DNA of 64,000 bases from Euglena gracilis (GCA_039621445.1 CP154957.1:16996595-17060594); one strand, 5' to 3'; shown: positions 1-11,509, numbered from the stretch's first letter. A program made the numbers and translations. Notes: generated from the sequence alone by a model not told the origin.

Positions 1-103
1 GTGTGTGTGTGTGTGTGTGGTGTGTGTGTGGTGTGTGTGTGGGTGTGTGTGGGTGTGTGTGTGGGTGTGTGTGTGTGTGTGGGTGTGTGTGTGTGTGTGT
101 GTG
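1..103. repeat. (GT)n microsatellite with GGGT interruptions
   Basis: The window opens in an almost pure GT dinucleotide tract interrupted by GGTG or GGGTG steps. Open frames through it are a by-product of the repeat. It probably lies in the last intron of the gene whose terminal exon follows. Confidence 0.95.
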
Positions 104-136
104 CATGTTTGTGCCACACCAATCCCAAGGGGGCAG

Positions 137-404
137 CCCTGCCCTGCCGGCCCCCCTCCACTCCATTCCGCCATCCACCGTGCCCCCCGTGGCCCCCCTC
201 GACGCGTCCCCGGCCCTGGCCGTTGCTCCCCCGCCGCCCCCTGCCCCGGCAGCCTCGCCCACCGCCGCCGCCACCTCCTCCCCGGCGTGGGCGACCGTCC
301 AGCAGCCCCCAGCTCCGTCGCGTGGCGTCCGCCTGGCCAACGCCGCCTCGACGCCAAGCAGCAGCGGGTCGAACTTGGCCCCGAAGCTGGTCCCCCGGCG
401 CTGA
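137..404 (+). CDS. C-terminal exon of an unidentified Pro/Ala-rich protein
   Basis: An open frame follows a plausible acceptor (GGGGGCAG at 129-136) and ends at TGA 402-404. About 88 residues are encoded, rich in Pro, Ala and Ser, ending in NLAPKLVPRR. Third codon positions are almost all G or C, as in the securely identified exons further right, and the composition changes sharply after the stop. The low-complexity tail gives no family assignment. The gene would extend off the left edge. An acceptor further upstream is possible, and a non-coding GC-rich stretch is not excluded. Confidence 0.55.
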
Positions 405-1232
405 GAGATGGGCCGCCCCTATCCTGCCACTCGACCCTTTGCGCCATACCGCATCTGTCATCGCCACTTTTTTTTTCCGGGCAGTGTGACCTATGGTTCT
501 GACCTGTCTTTGCAGCGCGAACCGTTTGGGGATGGGCCTCCAGTTTGCTTGGGTCGCTGCGACGTTTTTTCCCTTCCCTCCGCCATCTGCCCGTGGGCCT
601 TTCTGAGTTCCCTCCGCGATTGGGGCCGCCCTCACCATGCCCCCAATGACCCGTGACCCATAAGTATTGCATAAGTCCTGTTCGAACGTCCTCTGCCTTT
701 GCTGTGCTGGGGTCAACTCCTTGGGGGGTCGGCCAGTGACAAAGTGATTGTATGCTTGCGAAGCTGTTGTATTTGATGTTGAAAGCACAAAAAGAAGAGC
801 TCAACGCCGACCTGCCTGTCATGCTTGGGAAGCGATTGGGCTGTCTGCTTTTCATCAGAGGGAGGGGAATGCAAACATATTTTTATTGCATTTTTTGCTT
901 TTTTCGATATTGTTTTTTTTGGCTTTTTTTTGTGTGGTTGTTTTTTTGTATGTTGTTTCCAAGTTAGAAAAATTTGACACCTCTGGCCCCCAGTTTCACC
1001 CAGAGAAAAAAATTTTTTGTCATATTTTTGTTATTTTTTTTTTGGATTTCTTTTGCCCAACAAATTGCCAAAGTCCAATCAAAATACACGTTAATATGTT
1101 ATATATGGAAGAATTTTCATCTCCTTTGAGGAAGTTCTTTCATTGCGCAACTATATATAATATATACGTATACAATATACATATATCTATATATATCTAT
1201 ATATATATATAGATATATAGATATATATATAT

Positions 1233-1278
<46 letters not shown>

Positions 1279-1282
1279 TCTA
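405..1282. other. Non-coding interval ending in an AT microsatellite
   Basis: After the stop codon at 404 the sequence becomes AT- and T-run-rich, with homopolymers of 8-10 T around 900-1050. I see no exon-like segment. From about 1150 to 1274 it is an (AT)n/(TATATC)n tract that directly abuts the inverted-repeat element starting at 1283. Confidence 0.7.
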
Positions 1283-1446
1283 GGCTATAGAGGGACCTAC
1301 CACGTTTTTGAGGAAGTTTCTTCTTTTTTTTTGCTGTCTCAGACCCCCCCTCCCCGTTTGTGTGGACGCTGAGTTCAAAAAAAGACTTTTCAACTCGATT
1401 TGGAAGGGTGAGGCACCGACCTCCCACCAAATTTTCCTCCCACTGG

Positions 1447-1542
1447 CCCTTTCATTAACCTAATAAATCCCTTTCTCTACAAATGTCCCCCCTAACCCCT
1501 ATCCCTTTCATCAACCTAATAAATCCCTTTCTCTACAAATGT
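1447..1542. repeat. Two direct copies of a 40-bp unit
   Basis: A segment beginning CCCTTTCATTAACCTAATAA at 1447 recurs at 1503, 56 bp on, with one or two changes. It is joined by CCCTAACCCCTATC-type telomere-like sequence. The pair lies inside the 725-bp element. Confidence 0.8.
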
Positions 1543-1557
1543 GACCCTAACCCTATC

Positions 1558-1628
1558 CACGGGTCCACGTAGAACTTCATCCGCTTCTTGTCGCGGGAGG
1601 AGGCGTCCCAGGTGGGGCACTCCATCTG
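1558..1628 (-). pseudogene. Exon-like segment (possibly captured) inside the inverted-repeat element
   Basis: On the minus strand, after CCCCAGCAG, an open stretch reads MECPTWDASSRDKKRMKFY and then VDPW. Its codons strongly prefer G/C in the third position, as the real exons here do, and contrast with the AT-rich element around it. No other exon-like segment of that strand was seen within several kb. A gene fragment captured by the element is the simplest reading; an isolated real exon is the alternative. Protein family not recognised. Confidence 0.4.
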
Positions 1629-2077
1629 CTGGGGCAGTCATCTGGCATGCCCACACATAAAGGGAATGGCTTTGCGGCAAAGACCACAGAAGCCAAGCCA
1701 CCATACACACCTCCATCTGCCACCTTCCTTCTTCCACTCACAAAAAAGATTGTTCTTGTGACAATGAATACCGACATGGTCAGTAACTTGCCGGTGGGAA
1801 AAATTCTTCGTACTTTGTGTCGCCCTTGGGATACGCCATGATAACTTGAAAAAAAAAATGGTGGAAATGGAAAGTCATGCCTCAGCATTCCAAATCGGGA
1901 TGAAAAGTCGTTTTTTGAACTCAGCGCCCTCAAAAAGGGGGGGGGTGGAATTCTGGGACAACAAGAAATAAAAAATTGGTAAAAAATTGGTCGGTCCCTC
2001 TATAGCCTATGGCCATATATATGACAAGCGGGTAGGAGGAGGGCCCCCCTGTGCCCCCTGTGCACTAACCCTAACAC

Positions 2078-2494
2078 TACCCCCCCCCCCTATGTCCAAC
2101 GACCCCCCTATGTCCAATGACCCCCCCCCCCCCCCGGTCAGAGGACACCTTTTCGGAGGTTTGACCAAATTTTTGATCCCGGCGTGAAGCGCCGGGACGA
2201 AAAATTTTGCCCAAAAATTGGCCAAAAATTTGGCCAAAATGCCATTTTTGACACTTTTTGGACAAAAATTTGTCAAAATTGCCCAAAATTTTCGGCGCAA
2301 AGCGCCGGAAGAAAAAATTTGGGCATTTTTGGGTGGGTAGGGACCCGGGTACCCATCAACTTTCTTTTGACCCCATGTCCAACGACCACCCCCCCGGTTA
2401 GAGGACACCTTTTTGGTCATTACCCTATGTCTAACGACCCCCCCCCCCCCGGTCAGAGGACAGAGGTTACCGGTCATTGGACATAGGGGGGGTA
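2078..2494. mobile_element. 417-bp C-tract-bounded element, family A, copy 1
   Basis: The element starts TAC plus a run of C, then CTATGTCCAACGACC, and ends GGTCATTGGACATAGGGGGG GTA, giving terminal inverted repeats with TA at both edges. The motif CCCCGGTCAGAGGACA recurs four times near the two ends. The core carries a hairpin of type GGCGC..GCGCC and many AAAATT runs. A diverged copy at 10875-11291 has exactly the same length by this count. Confidence 0.75.
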
Positions 2495-2559
2495 ACCCAA
2501 ACCCAACCTCAACCCAGTGCAGGGTTGTGGGTAGCAGGGGGGCCCCCGGGGGGGCCCTG

Positions 2560-4666
2560 CCTGGAACAGACCTACCCATGAGTTTGTTCCCAATTGAGTG
2601 GACCTGTCCACTGAGTTGGGAACCACACCTGCTGGGGTCGTGGACTGGAATAACCGGTGCGTCGTCACGGTGAAGGAGACCCCCCCTAACTAAAGTGGAG
2701 TAAGTGCCTGGCGGGCACTTGGTGGCCGGCGTCGTAAACAAGGTAAGTCCCGCCAGGCTCCGGCCACCTCCACGTACACAGACAAAAAGAGCCAGAGGCG
2801 AACAACAGCGCCAGGCCAGAAGAAGGGATAAAAGGCACCACAAAAAAACAGCCACAGTGCACACAGGGGGACCACCCACGCCGGCCGTGGGGCCACGCAC
2901 TCGCGTGGCATCCTGGGACCCAGGTTGCTGCAGGCATGAGTCGGCCAGAAGAATGTAGCAATTTGGGCTCAGAGGGGTGTGTCCGACAGCAAAAGAGGGG
3001 CTCTCGCGTCCCCTGCCTCCCCATAGCCTGAAGAGTCGAACCAGGTTGGGAGGTGCTGGAAACCGATGACCACCCTTGGGGTCTTGGAGCAGAAGACCCC
3101 CACACAGACCATACAGACAAGAGAGGAAAGAGGAGACACCTGGGCCGTGGACTAGAGTAGCTGCAGGCACGAGTAGGCCGGAAAAACTGCAGTGAAGGAG
3201 GCTCGGAAGGGCGTGTCCGCCAGCAAAAGAGGGGCTCTCGCGTCCCCTGCCTCCCCATAGCCTGAAGAGTCGAACCAGGTTGGGAGGTGCTGGAAACCGA
3301 TGAACGCCATTTCCTGGGTCGTGGACTAGAGTAGCCGGCTGGGAGCGGTGAAGGAGACCCAGGGGGGTGGACCCGGCAGCAAAGTAAGGTTCGCCTTTGC
3401 CCGTTCCAAGTGGGTGTGCTTGTGGGACAGGGCTGCCCCGGGAGGTGCCTCCGGGCCTGGAACAGACCTACCCATGAGTTTGTTCCCAATTGAGTGGACC
3501 TGTCCACTGAGTTGGGAACCACACCTGCTGGGGTCGTGGACTGGAGTAACCGGTGCGTCGTCACGGTGAAGGAGACCCCCCCTAACTAAAGTGGAGTAAG
3601 TGCCTGGCGGGCACTTGGTGGCCGGCGTCGTAAACAAGGTAAGTCCCGCCAGGCTCCGGCCACCTCCACGTACACAGACAAAAAGAGCCAGAGGCGAACA
3701 ACAGCGCCAGGCCAGAAGAAGGGATAAAAGGCACCACAAAAAAACAGCCACAGTGCACACAGGGGGACCACCCACGCCGGCCGTGGGGCCACGCACTCGC
3801 GTGGCATCCTGGGACCCAGGTTGCTGCAGGCATGAGTCGGCCAGAAGAATGTAGCAATTTGGGCTCAGAGGGGTGTGTCCGACAGCAAAAGAGGGGCTCT
3901 CGCGTCCCCTGCCTCCCCATAGCCTGAAGAGTCGAACCAGGTTGGGAGGTGCTGGAAACCGATGACCACCCTTGGGGTCTTGGAGCAGAAGACCCCCACA
4001 CAGACCATACAGACAAGAGAGGAAAGAGGAGACACCTGGGCCGTGGACTAGAGTAGCTGCAGGCACGAGTAGGCCGGAAAAACTGCAGTGAAGGAGGCTC
4101 GGAAGGGCGTGTCCGCCAGCAAAAGAGGGGCTCTCGCGTCCCCTGCCTCCCCATAGCCTGAAGAGTCGAACCAGGTTGGGAGGTGCTGGAAACCGATGAA
4201 CGCCATTTCCTGGGTCGTGGACTAGAGTAGCCGGCTGGGAGCGGTGAAGGAGACCCAGGGGGGTGGACCCGGCAGCAAAGTAAGGTTCGCCTTTGCCCGT
4301 TCCAAGTGGGTGTGCTTGTGGGACAGGGCTGCCCCGGGAGGTGCCTCCGGGCCTGGAACAGACCTACCCATGAGTTTGTTCCCAATTGAGTGGACCTGTC
4401 CACTGAGTTGGGAACCACACCTGCTGGGGTCGTGGACTGGAGTAACCGGTGCGTCGTCACGGTGAAGGAGACCCCCCCTAACTAAAGTGGAGTAAGTGCC
4501 TGGCGGGCACTTGGTGGCCGGCGTCGTAAACAAGGTAAGTCCCGCCAGGCTCCGGCCACCTCCACGTACACAGACAAAAAGAGCCAGAGGCGAACAACAG
4601 CGCCAGGCCAGAAGAAGGGATAAAAGGCACCACACACAAAAAAACAGCCACAGTGCACACAGGGGG
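2560..4666. repeat. Tandem array of an 896-bp unit, 2.35 copies
   Basis: The landmark CCTGGAACAGACCTACCC occurs at 2560, 3456 and 4352, exactly 896 bp apart, and copies one and two are nearly identical. The third copy breaks off at about 4666. Each unit also holds an internal direct duplication of about 80 bp (near 2989-3069 and 3220-3302 in copy 1). Long minus-strand open frames through the array have no exon-like composition or recognisable domain and are probably incidental. A donor-like AAGGTAAGT and an ATAAAAGG box recur in every unit. Confidence 0.9.
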
Positions 4667-4679
4667 CCCTGCAACCCGC

Positions 4680-4864
4680 CTGCCATATGTTATATATATA
4701 TTATGTATGTATATATACGTGTATATATGTATATATGTGTATATATGCATAATTATATGTATATATGTATATATATGTATATATGCATATGTATATATGT
4801 TTTTGTTTATATTATATATACATATATATACATATATATGAATATATGTATATATATGTATACC
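4680..4864. repeat. AT/TATATG-rich microsatellite
   Basis: Degenerate (TA)n and (TATATG)n sequence. It forms the left flank of the C-tract-bounded element beginning at 4865. Confidence 0.9.
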
Positions 4865-5172
4865 TATCCCCCCCCCCCCGGGAAACTGTCATGCCCGAGA
4901 ACCTGTCAGGGTCCCGCCCGGGAAACTGTCAGGGTCCCCGGTACCGGCCAACCTGTCAGTATAGGAAGTTGTCAGGGTCCCCGGTACCGGCCAACCTGTC
5001 AGGGTCATTTTTCATTGACTTTCCCTTGAAATGCCCTACCTGGGAAACTGTCAGGGTCCCGCCCGGGAAACTGTCAGGGTCCCTGGTACCGGCCAACCTG
5101 TCAGTATAGGAAGTTGTCAGGGTCCCCGGTACTGGCCAACCTGTCAGGTGACAGTTTCCCGGGGGGGGGGTA
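4865..5172. mobile_element. C-tract-bounded element, family B (GGGAAACTGTC)
   Basis: The left end reads TATC plus a C-run and CGGGAAACTGTC; the right end reads GACAGTTTCCCGG plus a G-run and TA. The interior is an array of AACCTGTCAGGGTCCC and GGGAAACTGTCAGGGTC modules with CCGGTACCGGCC palindromes. TATATG-type microsatellite lies on both sides, which suggests insertion into it. Degenerate relatives occur at 9850-9915, 13505-13570, 17940-18040 and 41430-41935. Confidence 0.7.
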
Positions 5173-5209
5173 GGGGAGGGGTATATGTGTGTGTGTGTAT
5201 ATATATTAT

Positions 5210-5483
5210 GGCAGCTCCCAATTATATGGCCCCCCAGGGGGGCTATGTAGTTGGGAGAGGGGGTCCAATTTTTTTTTGCGTTACGGATGGAGTAGGGTTA
5301 GGGTTAGGAGTTAGGCCTGATTTTAGGCCTAACTTGTGCACCTAACACCAATCTATAAGTGAGGCCTAACTCTAACCCTAACTCCTATCCCTAACCCTAT
5401 TCCATCAATTACGCATTTTTTTTTGGACCTTCCTTTCACAAGTGCATGGCCCCCCGGGGGGGGGCATGTAGTTGGGAGCTGTC
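5210..5483. mobile_element. 274-bp element with GGCAGCTCCCAA terminal inverted repeats
   Basis: The left end is GGCAGCTCCCAATTATATGG plus a C-run, and the right end is a G-run plus CATGTAGTTGGGAGCTGTC, close inverted repeats of about 25 bp. Flanks are TATATATTAT on the left and ATATATTTCTGTACATG leading into (TATATG)n on the right. The interior contains TTAGGG-like repeats in both orientations (5288-5312 and 5376-5400). Confidence 0.75.
5288..5400. repeat. Short interstitial telomere-like repeats, inverted pair
   Basis: TAGGGTTAGGGTTAGG near 5292 and CTAACCCTAAC / CCCTAACCCTA near 5376-5400 face each other across about 70 bp that also contain GTTAGGCCT motifs. The array is too short to be a chromosome end and lies inside the element at 5210-5483. 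Confidence 0.7.
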
Positions 5484-5489
5484 ATATAT

Positions 5490-5703
<214 letters not shown>

Positions 5704-5704
<1 letters not shown>

Positions 5705-6237
5705 GCAGCCCGAAACTACTGGGCCCCCCCGGGGGGCAGTACTTAATCAGGGGGGGGAGGTCCATCTTCTTTTACCCTCCCCTGTCTGGCTCGCGCCGCG
5801 GGGCCGGGAGAATCCGTTGTTGGTCGCACCACGCCCTTTTTCCGGGGGGTCGCGCTGGGCGGTGCACGCGCGGGGGGATAGCCCCCACCAACCGGGCAAA
5901 ACCGCGGGGCCGTGCGCGCGGGGGAGACAGACAGGGCGGCGAGCAGGGGGCAGACAGACAGACAGAGAAAAGACAGACAGGACAGACAGGGCAGAGAGGA
6001 GGGGCAGACAGACAGACAGAGAAAAGACAGACAAAAAAGACAGGACAGACAGGGCGGAGAGAGGAGGGGGCGGGGGGAAACAGAAAACCCCTGCGCGGAG
6101 GAAACAGGGCAGGGGAAAGGGGGGGTCCCTCTTCTTTACCCCCGGGGGGTCCATCTTCTTTAAGGCGGGGGGGTCTGACTACCCCCCCTGGATTAACTAC
6201 TGGCCCCCCCCGGGGGGGCCAGTAGTTTCGGGCTGCC
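5704..6237. mobile_element. 534-bp element with GGCAGCCCGAAACTACTGG ends, inside (TATATG)n
   Basis: The left end GGCAGCCCGAAACTACTGG plus C-run and the right end G-run plus CCAGTAGTTTCGGGCTGCC are inverted repeats of about 25 bp. Uninterrupted (TATATG)n continues on both sides, so this is a clear insertion into a microsatellite. The interior is GC-rich with a purine-rich CAGACAGACAGAGAAAAGAC array (5930-6060) and no recognisable protein. It shares the GGCAGC start and C-run design with the element at 5210-5483. Confidence 0.85.
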
Positions 6238-7524
<1,287 letters not shown>

Positions 7525-8795
7525 CCCTGAGAGAGTGAAGAAATTTGTTGCGCCTTTTTTGCTTATTTGCATCGCATTTTATGAGGGCCCATGTTGCGCC
7601 CCCCTGTTGTTTTTATTGAATGCAGATAATGTGGCACCAAAACTCTTCTCGACAAGATTTACATGAAAAGGAGTGTGTATTGCGGCGTGCTCGCCGGGCG
7701 TGGGTAAGTTTAAAGGGATGCCTGTTTAAAAGGATGCCCGAGCTCGAACGTTTAAGCTCCAGCCTCCTCGAAAGTTTTAACCCCGCCCCTCGGGGGATTT
7801 AAAGGCCTCGAACGACATCTGAGGATTCTTTCGAGCATCTTTCTACGTTCATAAAAAAAGGTTTCACAAGACCGAGAGTCAGAATGTTGTTTTTTTTGGC
7901 CCTGCGAACAGTTGTGTGTGAAAGGACTTGCACAAACGAAAGGGAGCGGGACCCACAGGGTGTATGCTCCACAGGGATTTTGTTATTTTACGTCCCCCGC
8001 AGACAGTTGCAGGCGAAAGGACTTGCACAATAAAAAGGAGCTGCACACAAGGATTTTTTTTTTCACTTCTACCTACAACGAACCTGAAGGGAATTCGAGG
8101 ATGTTCGCGAGCATCCTCCCATTCCTATGAGCATCCTCCCACCATAACCCCCGTGCCCACTTACTATGATTCCTCAAAATACTGCATATGCGGCTGACAA
8201 GGGAAGAATGACAGAGGCTGCCGGGCATTTTCGTTGATATCCGGAGATCCGGAGGAGCTGGGCAGGGCATTCATCGGACCGATCCTTCTGGGCCCCCACT
8301 GGCACCTCCCCCCCCCTTTGCAAGACACGGGGGGGGGGGTCGTTGGCCTCCCCCCCGTCAACGGCGCATTTCCGGCCCGTCCCCCGTCAGCTTTCACCGG
8401 AATCCTTTGGCGGTGGTGCCCGTGCCCCTGGCAGCGGCACAATTGCCGACCACGGTGGCGCCCTCCACCACCCGCCCTCGCCGGGGCGGAGTGGGCCGCT
8501 GCCGCCCCGCCGGGGCACCGCCAAGCGAACCCAACAACGGAGGCAAACTGTTCCCGGGTGCCCTGCAGGCCCTGGATCCCCGGTGCTCCTTTGCAGCCTT
8601 GCGGGACCGACCTTTGCCTCTTTCCCGTGGGCGGTGAGAGCCCCGTACCATATGCTGCGCCGCCGATGATGCCGGGCCGCCTGGTGCAGGCCTGGCAGTA
8701 CTGCTGCTGCTGGCCAGGCACCGATGCAATGGCTGGGCTGACTGGGCGTGACCGGGCGTGACGAGGCGTGACCGAGTCTGGGGTTCCGGATGACC
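7525..8795. other. Non-coding interval with dispersed repeat modules
   Basis: From 7660 to 8070 there are modules resembling GGACTTGCACAA..AAAGGAG and CCTCGAACGACATCTGAGGA; related copies occur at 9930-10600. From 8290 to 8760 the sequence becomes GC-rich and open in several frames on both strands. One frame may be an exon, but no splice pair or motif let me choose, so none is called. Confidence 0.5.
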
Positions 8796-8799
8796 ATAG

Positions 8800-8901
8800 G
8801 TGCTTGCTGCTGGCTGCCGGACGAGGATGACGACGACGGCGACGAGGCGGAGGCTCTCGTGCCCACCGTGCGCCCCCAGGGCCCACCCCACTATCCCGTT
8901 G
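8800..8901 (+). CDS. Candidate exon with acidic stretch, product unknown
   Basis: After the acceptor CCATAG the frame reads ACCWLPDEDDDDGDEAEALV followed by PTVRPQGPPHYPV, with strong G/C third-position bias. It ends at a GTTG|GTGGGA donor. The acidic run DEDDDDGDE suggests an unstructured, surface-exposed stretch. No family recognised, and linkage to the exon at 9457 is not phase-proven. Confidence 0.45.
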
Positions 8902-9456
8902 GTGGGATTTCTCTTCCCCGCCAACACCTCACACTTTGGAGAATCCTTGCACACAAACACTGAACATTGCTGTGGGGGGAAAACAAAACACTTTTTTTTT
9001 GCGCTTTTTTGTGTTTTTTTTTCCCTGACGATTTTTCGATTTTTGCTGGACAATATTTTGGACAATGAAAAATTCCTCGGTTTGCCCCGATTTTCCCCCG
9101 AGACCAAAAATTCTGTGAATTTTTTTGGCATTTTTTTGCATTTTTGTCAAAAAATTACATATTTTTATGGAAAATGAAAAATTGCCCTGGCAGAGCCCAA
9201 GCCCTCTCCAGTGGAAAAGTGTACGTCCCGGGAGCTCCTGAGGGATTTCACATGCAGTTTGCTTTTTTTTTTTTTTTTTTTTTTTTTGTGTTTTTTTTTT
9301 TTTTGGGCACCGTCAATCCGGCCGCCCCCGTTCACCGACGATAAGAACGCCCCGAGCCCCGCGTTTACCAGGACAGGAACAAAGCACCGCCCGTTTATTT
9401 GCTTTTGGGTTTTAGTGTCGCATTTTTCGAGAGTCCACGTTGCTCCCCCCCCCATA

Positions 9457-9682
9457 GGGGTGCCCTGCCGCCACCCGGAACCTGCGGGTCCAGACCCCGG
9501 CCGAGACGGCGCTGTACTTCCCGTTCGACTGCCTCCTCACCCTGACCGTCACTGCCGCCGACCCGGCCCGGACGGTCGACGTCGAGTTCTTCACGTCGGA
9601 GGCGGACAAGAACCGCTTCGCCGCCTCCGTCAACATGCTGAACGCCCGCCGCCCGGGGTCGCTCTGGTTGGGGCCCAGCTGA
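9457..9682 (+). CDS. Candidate exon of unidentified protein (VDVEFFTSEADKNRF)
   Basis: After an acceptor in CCCCATAG the frame reads CPAATRNLRVQTPAETALYF and continues through LTLTVTAADPARTVDVEFFT and EADKNRFAASVNMLNA to LGPS and a TGA at about 9680-9682. Nearly all third positions are G or C, and the alternating hydrophobic pattern suggests beta structure. Either the TGA is a true stop or a donor lies a little upstream (CCGG|GGTCGC region). A homopolymer of C begins just after it, and the NRFAAS-VNMLNA part recurs beyond that tract at 9786-9843. I do not recognise the family. Confidence 0.55.
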
Positions 9683-9687
9683 AGAGG

Positions 9688-9737
9688 GGGGCTATTCCCC
9701 CCCCCCCCACACCCCCCCCCCCCCCACCCCCCCCACC

Positions 9738-9778
<41 letters not shown>

Positions 9779-9783
9779 ACCCC
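9688..9783. repeat. Poly-C tract of about 95 bases
   Basis: Almost pure C with scattered A. It separates two copies of a coding-like segment and may be an assembly-sensitive site. The G-rich complement could form G-quadruplex. Confidence 0.95.
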
Positions 9784-9785
9784 CC

Positions 9786-9843
9786 ACCGCTTCGCCGCCT
9801 CCCTCAACATGCTGAACGCGCCGCCCGTGGTCGCTCTTGGTTG
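9786..9843 (+). pseudogene. Partial duplicate of the upstream exon after the poly-C tract
   Basis: CCGCTTCGCCGCCTCCCTCAAC onward repeats 9612-9668 with a few substitutions and single-base losses. It encodes NRFAASLNMLNA and then goes out of register. It may be a local duplication mediated by the C-tract or an assembly artefact. Confidence 0.6.
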
Positions 9844-9929
9844 GGCCCGGAAACTGTGATGCCTGAAAACCTGTTAGAGTCCGTCCAGGAAACTGTCAGG
9901 GTCCCCAGGGGGGTTACTGTAGAAGGAGG

Positions 9930-10600
9930 CTTGAGCTTGAATCTTTGAGCTTGAGACCCCTCAAACGTTCTTCACACCCCCCTCAGGGGGGTTAAACAGC
10001 CTCCTTTAACCACCTCAAACGACATCCGAGGAGGCTTTTTAGCCTCCTCGAACGACCTCAAACGACATTCGAGAAGCTTTTCGATACTCCTCGAATGTCG
10101 TTCGAGCACATTCGAGAAGGCCCTGGAGTCTCCTTGAATATCGTTCTAGCACGTTTGAGGAGGCTGTAGAGCCCACCTTCTGCCAAAAGTTGCCTAGAAA
10201 AAAGGACTTGCACAACAAAAGGGATTTACACACACAGGGGATATGTAACACTTGGGATTTTTTTTATTTTAGGGCACCTCCAAACAGTTGCGTACAAAAG
10301 GGCATTGGCAGCAAAAGGGATTTGAAATTAGTTGAAAATATATGTTTTTATTATTATTTCAGTTTCATGGTCTGACATGTGTTCGAGGTCGTTTGAGGAG
10401 GCTCTCTCGAGCCTCCGCGAACCACCTCGAACGACATTCAAGGAGGCTCCCTCGAGCCTCCTTGAACGACCTGGAACGACATTCGACGAGGCTTTCGAAG
10501 CCTCCTCGAATGACCTCGAAAGACATCCGAGGAGGATCCTCGTTCGAGCACGTTCGAGGAGGCTCGAGAGACTCCTCCTACGGTGCTGCAACCCTGCCCA
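9930..10600. repeat. Array of CCTCGAACGACATTCGAGGAGGCT-type palindromic modules
   Basis: Two clusters (9985-10170 and 10380-10590) consist of imperfect palindromic modules built from GAGGAGGCTCGAGCCTCC and TCGAACGACATTCGAGG. They are separated by a segment sharing GGACTTGCACAA...AAAGGGATTT with 7920-8060. No protein is evident. Confidence 0.75.
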
Positions 10601-10874
10601 GAGTCCCCAGTGCTGCCAATCTAATCAGTGACAGTTTCCCGGGTGTGCCACGTAGTGTTTGGCATTCCAAAGTCTGAAACTCATAGGAAAGTTGTTGCTG
10701 AAAAGAGCATGCTGGTCTGCACAAGATGCCATCTTCTGGGTGTTGGCGACTACCTCACAGGTGGGACAACTTCCTGGGGGGGGAGAGGCAGTGCCTTCAA
10801 GCACCTGGTTCCAATGAAATGGCAAAGCAGCCACACAGCCAGCGCGTCCACAATGACACATTCCCTCTGGCTAC

Positions 10875-11291
10875 TACCCCCCCCCCCCCTATGTCCAACG
10901 ACCCCCCTATGTCCAACGACCACCCCCCCCGGTCAGAGGACACCTTTTTGGAGGTTTGGCGAAAATTTTGGTCCCGGCGCGAAGCGCCGGGCCGAAAATT
11001 TTTGTGCCCCAAATTGGTCAAAAATTGGCCCAAATGCCATTTTTGGCACTTTTTGGACAAAAATTTGTCAAAATTGCCCAAAATTTTCGGTGCAAAGCGC
11101 TGGAAGGGAAAATTTGACCTTTTTTGGGGGGTGGGGTCCCGATTACCCGCCAACATTTTTTTTGACCCCATGTCCAACGACCACCCCCCCGGTCAGAGGA
11201 CACCTTTTTGGTCACTACCCTATGTCCAACGACCACCCCCCCGGTCGGAGGACAGAGGTTACTGGTCGTTGGACATAGGGGGGGGAGGGTA
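10875..11291. mobile_element. 417-bp C-tract-bounded element, family A, copy 2
   Basis: Same ends (TAC plus C-run, CTATGTCCAACGACC; right end GGTCGTTGGACATAGGGGGG) and same core order as 2078-2494, including the GCGCC hairpins and the AAATTTGTCAAAATTGCCCA block. It differs by many substitutions but has the same length. Confidence 0.78.
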
Positions 11292-11509
11292 CTGTACTCC
11301 AAATGCCTTCCTGGGAAATTGTCACCTTGGCTCGGCCGGCTTGCCAGGCGACAGCTTCCCAGGTTGGGGGAGGTATGAGACCCCCTCCCCCCAGCAGGTG
11401 GAGGTGGGAGAGAAGGGATTGGGGGGGGGTCGGCCGGCCCCAGCCCCCTCAGCCCCGCCGCCAGCACTCCACCCACCCCCTGACGTGCCGGGGCTGGCGG
11501 ACGGCGCAG

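Larger units (their letters stand above)
1283..2007. mobile_element. 725-bp inverted-repeat element with internal foldback arms
   Basis: The ends form a perfect 15-bp inverted repeat: GGCTATAGAGGGACC at 1283-1297 and its complement at 1993-2007. Inside is a second, imperfect inverted repeat of about 38 bp (around 1368-1405 and 1888-1926, sharing GCTGAGTTCAAAAAA). An (AT)n tract flanks the left end and TATATATATG the right end. The interior holds a 40-bp direct duplication and a GC-rich exon-like segment on the minus strand. There is no transposase frame, so I read it as a non-autonomous DNA-transposon-like or foldback element. Confidence 0.7.

Noticed and set aside
2007-4460. Long minus-strand open frames (290-390 codons) through the 896-bp array.
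   Set aside because: They are repeated because the DNA is repeated, overlap in two frames, lack any domain or exon-like codon bias, and are Ser/Pro/Arg-rich as expected from GC-rich non-coding sequence.
8164-8886. Overlapping long frames on both strands in a GC-rich stretch.
   Set aside because: Several frames look equally coding and none has a matched splice pair or motif. Only the acidic segment at 8800-8901 was kept.
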